DNA of 64,000 bases from Schistocephalus solidus (Eukaryota; Platyhelminthes; Cestoda; Diphyllobothriidea; Diphyllobothriidae). Below, piece by piece: positions 47,144-61,740 of the stretch (within the stretch, counting starts at the first letter, position 1; the number at the start of each line of letters is the position of its first letter). The stretch lies in the NCBI GenBank assembly GCA_017591395.1, contig WEDG01005380.1, positions 62,001 through 126,000 of the forward strand, in the 5' to 3' direction. The translations under genes were made by a program, and so were the position numbers. Below the pieces are notes generated by a model. The model saw only the letters and a list, made by a program, of their open reading frames with translations, was not told the origin of the DNA and did not search any database.

Positions 47144-47540
47144 CAAGAACTAACCCTGACGGTATAGCATGCGATACCATACACCAAGGACGAGTCAGAA
47201 GCGACCGAGCGCATTATTGCGAGCCCTGGCGTCGGAGTTGCCCACCGACCCAAGTAAGGTCATGAGAATCAAGGACACATTAAATCCTAATGAGCAGTCG
47301 GGGGAATGTATCGCAGCCCGTGCCAAAACTGTTCCCGTAACTACACAGGACAGACTGGACGCATGGATCGTGCATGCACGAGCATAAACTTGCTGTGCGA
47401 CACGGGTGGTGGTTTATCACAAGTGGCTGCCCACACCTACGAAACGGGTCACGAGTTTAACTTCTTCGCAGCCACGATGATAATCGTCCCCACCAGATAA
47501 TTGATTGAAGCCTGGGCCTCCGATCGATTATCGATCTGGC
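47144..47540 (+). pseudogene. Penelope-like element GIY-YIG endonuclease remnant
   Basis: Downstream of the RT in shifted frames: YRSPCQNC followed by NYTGQTGR (about 47305-47355), the Y...Y-x-G core of a GIY-YIG nuclease with the Arg two residues on, then LSQVAAHTYETGHEFNF (about 47408-47465) and an LIEAW segment near 47502 with the family's glutamate. Several stops and frameshifts interrupt it. In PLEs this domain cuts the target for integration. Confidence 0.75.
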
Positions 47541-48110
47541 GCTGGCATACAGGGTCCTGTGTAGTTACCTCCGGACTGGCGCCACTGGTGTCTAATTGGC
47601 TCCTGCCCCCTATAAATATTTCTCGTTTTTTGTTGCCCTTTTATCTCTGACGACGGACTCTAGTAAGAGTTAGAAAGCTCAGAGGAATGAAGCCATGATT
47701 CCGGGCGGGCTTTTGAAATTGAGCCGCCAACTTTTATGCTCTCCATTCGCATGTGAATCCTCATATATGTATGTCGGTTAGCCTATTTGACCCATTTTAT
47801 ACCGAATCTTAACCCTATTTGTGTTTTCGAACAACAAAAACGAGGTCATCATCGCACGATGCTGGCACCGTTTTGAAAGAAGTCCAATTTGGTCGATATT
47901 TTGAGACGCATTCAAGAATGATTCTTCATGAGGTTACTATGTGCATTCTTCGACCATTTGTTTGTGATCTTCCGGTGTTGTGTGACCTGTGATCCCAACC
48001 TTATTCACGGTGAATGGAGGACATTTTTTGCTGAAAGTTTTGGAATTTTAGTTTCAAAAATAAAGCGTAGCCTCTCCTCTCTCTCTCTCTCTCTCACACA
48101 GGAGTTCAGC
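47541..48110 (+). repeat. PLE 3' segment with hammerhead-like motif
   Basis: CTGACGA (47647-47653), a stem-like GACTC...GAGT, then GAAAGCTC (47673-47680) with TCT/AGA pairing around the core, resembles a minimal hammerhead ribozyme. From about 47708 (GGGCTTTTGAAATTGAGCCGCC) to about 48080 the sequence is shared with 58314-58690, including GAATGGAGG and TTTTTGCTGAAA. Then a short (CT)n run at 48076-48095. Confidence 0.6.
48076..48095. repeat. (CT)n microsatellite
   Basis: About ten CT units directly after the PLE 3' segment. Confidence 0.9.
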
Positions 48111-48554
48111 TTCTTAGAGGATGCGCAGGATATTATCTTATCTGGTTGGAACGCATAAACGACCATGCCTGTTAGCTATGAACCACATTGGTAACTTCCG
48201 TCCTCTTCTAGGACCAATCACATCCGCAACACACGCAGTGAGCCTCATTTAGCAGAACTGGACAAGCATACATAACAAGTTAAAGTGACGGTATAATAAG
48301 TTGATCCGGCCCATGATTGGGCTTATCTCGACTCCTAGGTAAATTGGCCTAAGTTGAGGAAACCAAGACATGTAAAAAAGTTAATTAGAAAAACTTAATC
48401 AGGATATGATTTCGATGTTCGTGAGCAGTATATTTCATGGGAGAGAGAAAGACTACGATTTATGTTGGAAGTGCGTTCACTAATCATGCTATACGACATA
48501 CTCCTACTCAAAAGCTCTACCAAAATAGTAAATAGCTCTGATTACCACCGACAG

Positions 48555-48715
48555 GACAACGAGTGGATGGACTATATAACGCAGGATGACCAAATAACGC
48601 GGGATCGAGGCGCAGGTCCTGCAAAGCTGGTTTTGGGTAAGAATGGCTGGCGACGGTTAATAAGCCAGAAATGATCATCCTGATCCCCAATGTCTTTTTA
48701 GGTAATATCATGAAA
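48555..48715 (+). mobile_element. Possible SINE fragment
   Basis: GGTTAATAAGCCAGAAATG and CATCCTGATCCCC resemble the SINE body and tail; the head (CGGGATCGAGGCGCAGG) is weak. Confidence 0.3.
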
Positions 48716-49635
48716 ACTAAAGTTTACATTAGAGGTTGCGTGCTCCCAAGCGCCGCATCGGCAACCAAGCTCTCTATAAATTGTTCAATAGATTCTAATC
48801 CACTGTCATCCGTGACGGATATTTGGGCGTAAAATGACGCTTAGAGTTAACTTTTATTAGGCCTTTACTTAATACTAGCAGTGCTGGCGCGCTTCTTGGT
48901 AGCTTTATGGGACCCGGTCACGCCAGCGCATACAGCTGCGTGTGGTTGCCTTTTCGCTAGTAAAGCAGCATGGTACTCAGCCAATTTGTATGCATGGATA
49001 TATGTGACAACCAGAAGACTCAGTCCAAAAATATCGAAAAACCGTGAACCAGCAGCTGACTTCTGCAGGAAACTGGCTAGGGCGAATTTGAGGGCGGCAC
49101 ATCGATTAACAGCCATTGGCTGGGCAATTGAAAGGCTGAGATATCCCAGACAGAGCTGGTTGTTGCTCAACGCGGACTCTTAAATACCGGAAGTTGCATG
49201 TGAGCAGATGATAATTGCTCTTCTCTTGTTGAGCAGAAGTGCGCGTGTTTGGGGGGATGCGTGAGATGGCAAACTACAGACACTGTCCACGGTTTTGTGT
49301 GTACTGAAGCTGGCGGACAGTAGGGGCGAACATATATGCAAGCTAGGGCTTTCAGGATCATAGGCGGCGGTGGACTACTGCCACTCTGACCATCGAGTAA
49401 ACCCTGGCTATATCACTTTCTTCTCCAACACAATTGCGATGCAGCAATATTGTCCAAGAAACAAGTGGTGACTCCGCTCCCATTACTACTGACACCCATA
49501 ATATGGCTATTTCTGTTGCTTGCAGATTAAAAGTTTGCAGACATCAATATAATTTATAAGACAAAGAAAAACGCTGAAGTCACTATAAAAATTGCAGTTA
49601 TAATGCTTATAATGATAATACAACGATCGCTGTTG

Positions 49636-50170
<535 letters not shown>

Positions 50171-51537
50171 TAGTACCACGGGTACTATTCATACTGGAAC
50201 CCCTATAGCTGCTGATTTTTAATCACCTTTTCTGTGATAATATCTGGTGCCAATAGGACAACGGGGACAACTGGAACCGCTAATTCTCCTGAGGCTGTTA
50301 GAAGGTTACTAACAACCGCAGCAAGCATAGCCTCTGCTACCACCACTACTGCTTCCTTTATCCTCTCATTAAAACCCCACTGTCTAAATTATATTTGTCG
50401 TGACAATCGCAGCCACCATTGAGGCCCCTGTCACGGCTGCTTCTGCCTCAGAGTAGTAAGTCGAGAAGCAGGACGCTTTTGACACATGTCAGTGAAAAAA
50501 ACGGAAGCGACTGTCGCACTTGTTGGCATGACCAAACAGCCTCTCTATCGAGGATATGACTGACGGGTAGGCTGGCACTGGGATCGCGCAACGGCTGCCT
50601 CGTTAAAGATGTTGGAAAGTGCATTATTGTGACCGACAATTCAAAGTCCCGTTTTCACGGTTAGAGGGGGTCGAGGGTTCTGGCGGCACAATGATAACCG
50701 GCACATTTGATTCCACCCACCCGCTTCCAACCCCAAGTCCATAATCAAATAGCAGCACCGTTCAGTCCCCCTAGGAACTTTGAAGAGGATCCACAGGGGT
50801 TGGATGCCACTCCTTAAGGAATAAATGTACGCAAAGTTGCATGCTACACATCCGTCCGACGGCCACGCGCACATCATTTGGAGTATGTTGGTATGCGCAG
50901 GTCAAGCCGCCGGTGAAAGGTACATTACGTCCGCTGGCTGGTGAGCTGTTTAGTTCACGGGATAGAGTGAGAGGGAGGGAGAGACTACTGTTTACATTAG
51001 AGGTTCTGTGCTCTCAGGCGCTTTGGTGACCGCAAAGTGCGCAGGCTACAAGCGTGCGTGCGTGCGTGTGTGTGTGTGTGTGCGTAGGTGCAAGCACAAT
51101 TTGAGAATCCGACTACTCGTGATCACCGTGACAGCGCTAACTTGCAGACCCTCCCACCAGCGTCACCGGCAACCGCAGTCAGCACAAATCGAAATGGCGA
51201 TTGTGTACGTTTGTCACCTTCGAAGGCGACTTGGCTAGTTTGACTTCATAGACCAGCAGACACACACGCACACGCATGCAAGACAGCGTCAACATCCTCA
51301 CACATACACAATGGTCACGAGCAGCGCTCATTTTTCGATGTAGAAAAGTACACAATTGGTATAGGACAGGACGCATGCGGACATATGAGCGCCTATGAGA
51401 CTAGACCGTGAAGGGTTACTTAATACGGTCTGTCGGGAACGTGCATTTTTGGGACATTTTCCCATTCGATCTAGACGAACTGTCCCCTCTTCAAGACGAC
51501 GAGGACATTTTCGTGAGTTAAATGGGAAATCCTCCTC

Positions 51538-51615
51538 CTCATCCTCTTTCCCCTCCGCCTCTGCCTCAAGCTGCTCGTCGTCGTCGTCGTCGTCATCGTC
51601 ATCATCACCATCAAT
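51538..51615. repeat. Short (CCT)n and (GTC)n/(ATC)n runs
   Basis: TCCTCCTCATCC around 51532-51545 and CGTCGTCGTCGTCG at 51577-51600, drifting to CATCATC. They lie 60 bp from the start of the next ACT tract. Confidence 0.8.
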
Positions 51616-51676
51616 CATGACCGTAAACATCGGTTAAAGCGGCAAGCGACTGGGTGCCGACAGCAGAAATATCATA

Positions 51677-51948
<272 letters not shown>

Positions 51949-52024
51949 ACCACGTCTACACTACCTAAAAGCCATGGTAACTGCAAAGACAGCAGTTGAA
52001 GGCTCAGAGGGATTGAAAATATGC

Positions 52025-52190
52025 AAAGGTTTGGACACGGGAATAGGCACTTCACGTATCTAGGCCTTGCGTAAATGCCAAAGGGGATACCAAAATCCCT
52101 TGTCTTAACCCAAACCTCTACTGCCTAAAATTTGAGGGAAGTCCACCTGTAATACGGGGATTACCTATAGCCGTGTCCTACCCATAGCAA
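52025..52190. repeat. Possible third inverted-repeat element, degenerate
   Basis: GGACACGGGAATAGG at about 52033 and, in reverse, GGTAGGACACGGCTATAGG at about 52180-52162 carry the terminal motif of the elements at 20.5 and 56.4 kb. The interior has AACCCAAACCTC but is short. Weak case. Confidence 0.3.
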
Positions 52191-54359
52191 TAGCAACTGA
52201 TAATATGCCCAGGATTTTAAGTTTACCAGTTAATTTTCCCCAGAGAAGTTAAGCATAAAAGTCAGGCTCAGAATTGCCATACCGGAGGAAGTTTCTATCT
52301 AACGGGGAGAGAACCCACAACTTACCCAGACACCAGGTACCATCATCGAGCTTATGTGTGTTTCCATTCGCTTCTTCACCTCACTGCTTGCGTTTTTTTC
52401 TCTTACATTATTTAAGTCAACTTCCAATGTGGGTTTGGATAACAAAAAAACACTACCCAAACATAAACTAGCACCGGAGTCTGTCTACCTGCTTGCTGAA
52501 CTGGTTCTATGGCTACCGATGGAACAGGTAGCAACCTACATGGTTCGTGCTAGTTTACGCACAGTGTAGCGATGGTACTTGATGTGTGTAGACAGTCAGT
52601 ACTCGGAGCATGGCTCCTCAACATACACCCAAGGAATCAGGGGTTGGAGACCCATCAAATGAGGTGATGTGGTCCCCAACACTGAAGCTCAGGGATTAGG
52701 AGTGTTACGATTCTGTCGACAACGTCTTCAACGACAGTCAACTGGATTTGGATATACGAGTTCGTCATAGTTACCGAAATCAACTAACTGTCAGATTGAG
52801 AAGTACTACTGACAATGATAAGTGAAACTGAACTGGCCGTTTCTGACAAATACAGGGGACACTGCAGCAACCGATCCCGGTTTATTTATTTTTTTCCACT
52901 CCAGGATGGACCAAGTCTAGTTGTTTATCGGGACATGTGTTCGATCAGTTAAGCCGGTTTCAGATAAGAATGCAAACTAAGGACCATCCCACGTAACTCT
53001 CAGACCTCCAAAGGGACTCTGCGTCCCAATTGGTTTCATAGCCAGATCAAAACGTCCCCCTCATTTTCCAGGGACATATATATTCTGGGTTCAAGACTGA
53101 AGGCGCTCGAACAGTGCAGTGAAAATTTACTCGAAGTTCTCCACACTTATGCTTATCAAGCACACAATACCAAAAAGGAAAACTTAAGGCTTCAAACCAC
53201 TACTCGGAATATCAAGCGTACTGGATGTTTAAGAAGAGGAAACACCGTGTGTGACACCCGTAAGCCAAAATCCGGTGTTAGGCAATTTCGAAGCGAGCGG
53301 TGATTAGTTGAACGGACCTTTCCGTGCAGGCCCGACTTGAATTTACTAAAAGCCACGGTAAACACTCGTTGGCCGATACCCTTGCCATGGGGGCGACTGA
53401 GGTTGAGGACGCAAGGCAACGTGAGACGTTGGATTGAGCACTCTCTTAGCGAATGCACTCTAGTCAGCTCGGTCTAAAGCGCATTTAATATCGATTTTTG
53501 CAGCCGTTCTCAGTTTGGCACCTGTTAACAGTCTAGCTTAACAAGATCGATAACAAGAAATGACCCAGAATACTCCAAAAAGTAGGAGGACTTCCGGTTA
53601 TGAATATATGTCTTTACGAAAATTGAGATAACTGTTAGGTGGGTGGGAGCAAAGCCAGGGCATACTCATTCACGGACCCTACAGCGATGATATCAAGTAT
53701 GGCTAGTCGCCGAACCGACAAGTCGGTGATCAAAAGTCGAGACAGTATAAAGGTCTAGGAAATCCAAGGTTTAATTATTCGATTTTGTCCTTTGCGTTAG
53801 GACCTGGCCTAAGTCTCATTTAATAGATTATTCCCGATTGCAGCACAGTTAACCAGACCGACTGTGATAGGGCCAATGAGGAAGAAAGCGTGCGTGCGGA
53901 ATATCTCGCAGCCTCCCTTGAAGGAGTTCCCGTGTGCGCAGCCCAGGCGATAGCAAACGAAAGCGGTCTCAATGAACAAAGAGACGCTGAAGTAGAAAGC
54001 AGAAAGAGAAACGAGGCTAGTAGCAGGCATGTGGACAGTCAAGTAAACAGGCTGGGCTTTGAGAGCGGTTCAGTTCGGCTGGTCGCTGGCGGGGGGTCAG
54101 CAGCTCAAGACATCCGTGTGCCATGCAACGATGGTTGTACTACTGCAGCCTCCAGATCGAGCAACTTGGACTTTGCTCAGTCAACTGGTCTCCTGCTTCG
54201 GCTGGCTACATTGAGCAACGCTACATCTAAAGCACAAGCACACACAAACACACACACACACACACAAGAGCCAGCCTACAATATCGTCGCAACGCATTGC
54301 AGGTTAACGTAATCCCTGCTAAAAGTCAGCCTTTCTGCAGGTGGACGTTGAGTCAGGAA

Positions 54360-55290
54360 TTTATTCGTCCTCCCTGCCCCCCCCCCCCCAACAAGAGAAG
54401 TCAACCTATGCCTAATTTATTTTGGGAACTTTGGGCGGGGATGGACTGCTCGTGGCGGATCTCTGTTAACGAGTATGCTAGCCTAAAGTGATCCACTCTC
54501 TCTCGCTTTTCCCATGTTACCTCTCCACTCGAACATCTGAGTCCGTGACAAACTGCGACTTATTTGCATATCATCACTGTCACTAAGACACAAACCAGGG
54601 CTCAAGGCTGGCTGTGTGTGCTCGCCTGTGGGGGAGGGCGACTTTTGGGGGGCGTTGGAGCCGTGACCAGCTGACGGGCCAAAGTTACTCACCCCTCGGC
54701 CGAGTTTATGTAACGGTGAGTGGGTCCTCTGGTGTGAAGCGCGGATGGAGACCGCAGGGAGAGGAGGGGACAATGACACGAGGCGAATAGCGGAATCAAA
54801 CACTTCAACTGACAATCGACCGGAGTCAAAGTAAGATGTTGTGATTGTGAGACAGAGAGGGAAGTCGAGGAGAAGTAAGGGAGGTCACGGGAAGCGTTCA
54901 GTGTCTTAAATACACGTAATGGTGGCGGAACCGGCCACCGAAGCGAGCAAACACACACACACAGACGGTGAGCGAGCGAGAAAGTGGTACACCTGCGAGC
55001 GCGAGACTGGGTAATGTAAATAAAAGGGGCTGTCGACCGGCGGAAGAGGCCGTGGGGGGGGGAGGGCTGGCAAACGAGTGGCCAAACTCATTCGTGTTGA
55101 CAATGACGTCGTGTGTATGTGTGAGAGACGCACGGCGAGTTTTGAGCGGCGGTTTCGGCCTGCTCACCGGAAAACATTCGACCAGAGAGCGCTGTGCTGT
55201 GTTAGTAGTAAACAAACGACTGCCGGGTGGCAGGCCAGACGAAGAGAGTGGTTCTCTCCTGTCACGCATGAAAACTAAGCCACCTTCCGC
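54360..55290. other. GC-rich patch with CA and C runs, no gene
   Basis: A C10-type run near 54380, (CA)n near 54240-54265 and 54950-54963, and CpG-rich sequence to 55290. The minus frame 54898-55479 (193 codons) has no domain and no splice support and overlaps equal-length frames on the other strand. Confidence 0.4.
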
Positions 55291-55503
55291 ATAGCTCAAG
55301 CACACTAGTAGATATGATTCTATTTGGATTGAACGCGCAGGAATAATACTGAATCCAGCTGAATTAAGGAAATGCACATGACAGACAGTGAGCTTGTAGG
55401 AAAAGCGATAATTGGTTCGATCCATGCTCCCCGCATCGTCATCAGCACAGCGGCCATTGCAACGCCAGTATAATTTCAACGAATCTCCGCAATCACCAAC
55501 AAC

Positions 55504-55961
<458 letters not shown>

Positions 55962-56214
55962 CTGATATCGTGTCATCATTTAAAGTAAAAAGAAGGTGTT
56001 CCCGCTTGACAATGCTTGCATTCCTATTTTTAATCCAAGTGACCGCTCCAGTTCCCCTGCTTTTGTCGGTAATACTGCTCCAGTATTAGTTGCTCACTGC
56101 CACCACAAGGCTCCAAGATCGAATTTAAAAAGCCGAACGGAAAGTCCGCATGCAGTTCTGCCATCGGGCTGGGTTAGTGAGTACCAATTCTACACGAGTC
56201 TCTGGACAGACAGA

Positions 56215-56310
56215 AAGGGATTTTGGCTCAATGACCAGTGAAGTTCGGTTGGAGTCCCAAGTCGGCTGAAAAGGGTACATAAGCCAGAAATGGGCGTTCA
56301 GACCTCCATT
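56215..56310 (+). mobile_element. Possible SINE fragment
   Basis: TCGGTTGGAGTCCC, CATAAGCCAGAAATGG and CAGACCTCC resemble the SINE body; the head is not clear. Confidence 0.3.
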
Positions 56311-56334
56311 CGGTAATGCTCCGTAGAGGAAGAC

Positions 56335-56695
56335 TTCAATGGCCCCCTAAGCAGAACATGAGAACACGAACCACCGGTAATTCGGGTGTCTTTGCATCAA
56401 ACTCCGTGAAAAATCGAGTTAGATTTATGGTTAGACGTTGGGTTAAGTTTAGGGTAAGGTTTAAGGTTAGAGCTAATGGTAGTGAAGTAAGAATTTGGTG
56501 AAGAACTAGGATTAGGCTTAGAATTTAGGGGAGGTTTACGGTTTAGATTAGAAAGGCGGTTTAGGTTTATGTCAGAGTTAATGTTAAGGTTAATACACAC
56601 GAATATTCACCTATCCTGAAATTATGCGCAGGGCCACTTTTATAACTCTGACGGGGCAGTCCTATTCCCGTGTCCTGTTTAGGGGGTCATATAAG
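56335..56695. mobile_element. Inverted-repeat element with telomere-like interior, copy 2
   Basis: The left end ATGGCCCCCTAAGCAGAACA then TGAGAA pairs with the right end read in reverse, ATGACCCCCTAAACAGGACA then CGGGAA (about 56690-56664). The interior is G/T-rich with degenerate GGGTTA/TTTAGGG units (56410-56590). The terminal motif and the interior type are those of the element at 20452-20820, though in opposite strand sense. Confidence 0.6.
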
Positions 56696-57479
56696 TAGTT
56701 CCTACCCCCAATTATTCCAGTGGTCGCCTAGGCCACCCAGTTGCGGATGGCACATGCTTTTTAACCGGCCGGTGATGGGAGCCGTGGAGGACGTGGACCT
56801 AGCGCACCATTGGTTACAAAGCAATGCTTCAAAAACACTGCATGATATTACAGTCCGAGGTTGAGCGGCACTACCTCGCTCTCTAGCTCACCATGCTGAC
56901 GTCTCTTACACAACTGAAACAGTGGAAAAGGAATGCTCCGGGTAATCAGTAAGGAAAGGGTCCGACGGCTAGTGGCACAAACAGAGACGGTCAACAAATA
57001 AGTATGCAACTACGTGGCAAACCCACATTTTATAAACTTCTGCACCATCTGTGCGTCCAAAACAAAGAGTGGATTTGAGGATGTGTCTACAGCATCAGGC
57101 AAATAAAAAATGCATCTACTTGTACTTGTTTAGCCTCTCGATTCAGAGTGCGTGAGTGCGAAACTAGGACAGTATTTAGTTCCGGTGCATCCTAAGACAC
57201 AGATATATGGTCAAACTAATCGCAGAATATTACGTTCTTCTTTTGTAGTCAGATAGGAAGTGGCCCCATTACGCACTCTGACAAATTACAGAAGGAAATA
57301 ACCACCTGAGTAGCCTGTAGTGGCACTACTTGAAAAACCCGTCCTAGTGTGAATGAGGAGAGATGTTCTCAGCGCATCAGCCTACCAAATTCAAGTGCGT
57401 GGTAGGAAGCTTTGGCTGCTCACATGAGACTGAAAGGCCTTTGTCGCGCTAACAGTTACAACTTCACACCGGGCGTATG

Positions 57480-58313
57480 CATACGCCAGCCAATCGCATC
57501 GCCGCCCGCAGAAGATGGCCTCACCTGGCTAAATGGGACAGGGATGAGTCTGGTCGTCACCCGCGTGAGAAGACGGCTAACTGACCAATGAAGGACTCAG
57601 AGGCGAGCGATGGTTGCTCACCTGGCTGTTGCCTGTCCCGGCCGTCCGGTGTTCGAGTGGCCAAACGATGGCTAAACAGACAGAAGTCCATCCACTCCTC
57701 TCCCCCCCCCCGAACGCGGCTAGAAAGATGAGTCACGCGCTCACGTGCAAGCCTAGAGGGCACGACTGGTCTGCGTAGCGGGAGGTGGGACGGAGGGATC
57801 AGCGACGGTGAACGCGACTACCAGATGCTGCTCGCGATCACCCCTCCTACTCGCTGCTGTAAGTCCCAGCTCAGCACCGACATCAGGCAGCAGCCCCGAG
57901 ACAAGGGCAGAGAGTGAGAGAGAGAGAGCATGCACACGCACACGCACGCACATGTCCAGGTGAGCCTGAACTACTAACTCCTCCCCCGCCAACCTCCTCC
58001 TGGGCCCACCAGCAGACGTGTCCCCGCTGTCTTGATGCGAACTGCCGGGCGGTCCCTCCCACCCACCCCCACAACACTCCGCACCGGAACTTAATTGAGC
58101 GCCTTCCAGGAGGGAACTAGCTCACTGGCAGCGGCAAACAAAGACGCGGTGCGTCCACGTCTCACTCTCCAGCTCCTCAAGACGATCGTCCCCGCCTCGT
58201 AGCACGATCTGAGAATTGGGTCGAGAGGGGCGAACTAGACTAGATTTACGGCCGCTGCCATCAGTACGGGAACTGGTGGCGACATCACGGTGCCGCATCG
58301 CGTCACCTGAACT
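57480..58313. other. GC-rich patch, no gene called
   Basis: CpG-rich with a C9 run near 57705 and CACGCACACG runs at 57932-57952. Frames on both strands reach 79 codons without domains. Confidence 0.4.
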
Positions 58314-58690
58314 CGCGGGCTTTTGAAATAGAGCCGCCATTTATCTCCTCCATTCACATGAAAATTTTCTTCTATGTACATGGGCTGGCCCATTTTGACC
58401 ATTAGATGCCGTTATTTACCACTGTTTGTTTATTTTAATTACCAAAATCAGGTCAATTAAGCATCATTTTGAAGGAAGACAATTTAGAGCAAATTTTGTG
58501 ACTGGTTTACAGATGACCGATCATGATGCGGAGCGTTGCAACTTTCGGTAACTTCTTCCAGTGTCCTCAGTTTTACGTACCAATTTTTATCCGCGATGAA
58601 TGGAGGTCTTTTTGCTGAAAATTTTCAAATGATACCTTCAAAATATAGCATCTCACTCTCCCTCTTTACTAGAGACCAACATAGCTAGGA
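58314..58690 (+). repeat. PLE 3' segment, second copy
   Basis: GGGCTTTTGAAATAGAGCCGCC then TCTCCATTCACATG, GGCCCATTTTGACC, GATGAATGGAGG and TTTTTGCTGAAAATTTT align in order with 47708-48080. No RT or nuclease precedes it, so this is a truncated or solo 3' piece. Confidence 0.65.
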
Positions 58691-60058
58691 GGCGACAACG
58701 GATTATATTCGAAGAAGAATCAAAGTTACGCTTCAAAGTAACTCTCTAATTCCACTGCCAAATCTCACTGCGTCTAAATGCTTGAAAACCGTATTTACTC
58801 AGTGTTAAGTTTGACCATTATTGAGACTGTTCGAGTAACGGATATGCCAAATAAGTTTAATTTTAATCAACGAGGTCTCAGTATAGCCTCCTAAAACGTA
58901 CTAACTGATTGTCCTTAATCTTATTTGGTGACCGCACACAACTTTAATTGTGTTGCAGGTCAAAGAATATGGTGCCAACCAGAGCTTAGTAACATTTAAC
59001 TAATAACAACATTTTTAGATCAACCAGGAGCAGAAAGCGGGGAAAATGCATATTTGCCCTGCTGGCTACTGTCAGGATTATTGCATCTAAAGTAAAGCAA
59101 GAAGAATCGTCCTGGTGGTCCAGCAGGAGACTGGATCAGACTTGGGATTTCATGTTCCCTGTTTATAATGTTAAGGTAGAAGGTGCATTAAAACCAGATT
59201 CCGACCGTAGTTATTGGCTTCCAAAAGGAAAATGCAACGCGAAATGAAAATCCAAGTCATCTCCTGAGCAGAGCCACTTCCTTGGATGGAAATATGCTAA
59301 TGCAAAGGTTGCTCTGCACTGTTCTACTCAAATTTATCAGTCCTCTTTCCAAAGTAACGATAACATTACTTATGGCAAAGATATGAAGCAGTCTGAGCGT
59401 TGCCAATAAAAGGCTTAACTCGAAAACTGCCCGCTTTTCCCACGAGACAGAACGTATAAGGAAAGCTAGAACCTAACAGCAATATCGGTAAGACCTCGAT
59501 CATGGTAACCGCTTTAATCAGAATCTATTTGCTGACAAGCTCGCTAGGCGGCATGAGGTCAGATGTGTCAGCACCTGGTCACCTAGAATAAGTTTGACTG
59601 AATCGGAGTCAGTGCATGGCTTACACAAACTTCCGTCCCGTGTGGTGCCAACATATTTCTGATTTTCAGTTGATGACAGGTTCCAAAAGACATGCCATTG
59701 AACAAATTTAAAATGTGGCTAGAAACGAACAAAACATGCAAAAACTAACAAAATGTTTTGCTGATGCTCGGACGCCAGTCATTCAGACGGCCTTCAAGAA
59801 CCAACTCTCCTTACCTGTCCGTTACGGCCCTCGTTTTACGCGACTTATGTATCCCTGATCAGCGAGTATTCGATCAACAGCAACCACTAAGATAACACTT
59901 GGTCAGTTGGTCAGCTAGTCGTGTAAACTTCAGATTGCACGATCAGAGGCGCCCTCAAGCTTATTCTAACCACGGCCAATCATGTTTTCAGTAGCCAAAC
60001 TTGAAGGTGTCACTTATAAAAGCTAGCTTCCCTAACGGTGGTACCTTAAAGTGGAGAA

Positions 60059-60347
<289 letters not shown>

Positions 60348-61609
60348 CTCTTGAAGTCAGCCACAGTCAAAGAGACACAGCCGACGAATGAAGAAGAAGC
60401 ACAATGGCCTGTACGTTTGCATTTTTGGATGTTTTTGATCAACCGGATTTTGCCTGACACCCGACCCGTATTGATGAAAGTCAGTGCTGCTACCTCCTTT
60501 TCTTTCTGCTCAGAGCTGTAAAGCAAGCCATCGCCCTGAAGAACATGATTCTCGATTTCGCTTTGTGCTGCCTTTAAACAGCCATGCATAAAACACTTTC
60601 CCGTTGTACGAAGGTCAAGGACTTGCATGGAGGAGGGGAAAGAATGCCCAAGTATTGCATGCCTACTAGTATAAAAAAGCCTCAAATTGCATCGATAGGC
60701 TATGCGCAGCTACGAAGGCGCTTTAACTCCGTTGGATATCGCAACATAAGCAGAGTCTAGTGCTGTTAAAAAGTACACATCTATAGGGGGTGTAGAAGGT
60801 TCGTTTTAGGTTGCCTTTCCTGGTCAACAACTCGGCCATCAGATGGGCGTGAAAAACTCAGGTGAATGGCGATAAAAAGTAACGAAGTTTCGTAGTCAAC
60901 ATATTAGCGTGCGATTATCAGACTTCGAGGAACTTTCGACGATATCTAATGGGTCAGACTTCAGCCAAGCGCACTGTACTGGCACAGATTGCTTGTCGGA
61001 AAATGCTTTTTAAAATATATATATTTCAGAACCAGTCTGTACTGAACACGTTGAGGCAGTTAGGCTAAAAGGCCAGTCTTCCCTGATGTACATGTATTTG
61101 AGTAGCCCCAACTGACAAAAAATTCACTTTACTAGCTTCATTAGAACAATTTCTGACCAGCAATGGCAAAATATAGCAAACATGGAAAGTATTCTAGGGT
61201 ATAAATCGCCATCAATCCATGCTGCTGAGGCATGGAGAGTGCTGTACTGGCAAATGCCTCCTATTTATCGGTCTCCTATACCCCTCCTACATGTCACGCT
61301 TTCTACAAAACCAGTGAAGACAAAATTTACGTGTTTGCGTGAAAAAAAAGGGTGAAAAAGAGCATCCTTTCGATGTCGGCGATCGCTAGATCATGAAAGC
61401 AGTATTTTGTCCGGCGGTGAAGACTAAATGCACCATGGTTCAACCCGATGAAGGAACTATCATGGTGGTTGCCAGTAACACTATGATGATGCAGTAATAA
61501 TACATTTTGTTTCTGATTCACAACCAGGAGGGCGAATGATCCTTATAGTAGGAAGACGTTAAAGTCCTGCCCCACCTGCAGTCGGAGACCGCAGATTTTA
61601 TCTGTTTAT

Positions 61610-61740
61610 GGACCACTATTTTGGACCGTTAAGTCATAAGGCCTCATTTATGTTAAGAATTCCCAGGTTCGATTCCAAGCCTCGAAGTAAAAGTGTATGA
61701 TAAAGGGGATGGTGGTGACTGGCTAACGTGAAGTGCCAGG
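61610..61740 (+). mobile_element. Possible tRNA-derived SINE
   Basis: GACCGTTAAGTCATAAGGCC followed by CCCAGGTTCGATTCCAAG (an almost perfect B box) and GGCTAACGTGAAGTG. The 3' end of the family is not seen. Confidence 0.4.

Noticed and set aside
53890..54312. 140-codon plus-strand frame
   Set aside because: No domain, ends in a CA-repeat-coded His/Thr stretch, overlaps another frame; probably chance.
54898..55479. 193-codon minus-strand frame
   Set aside because: Compositional in a GC-rich patch, with comparable frames on the other strand and no splice support.
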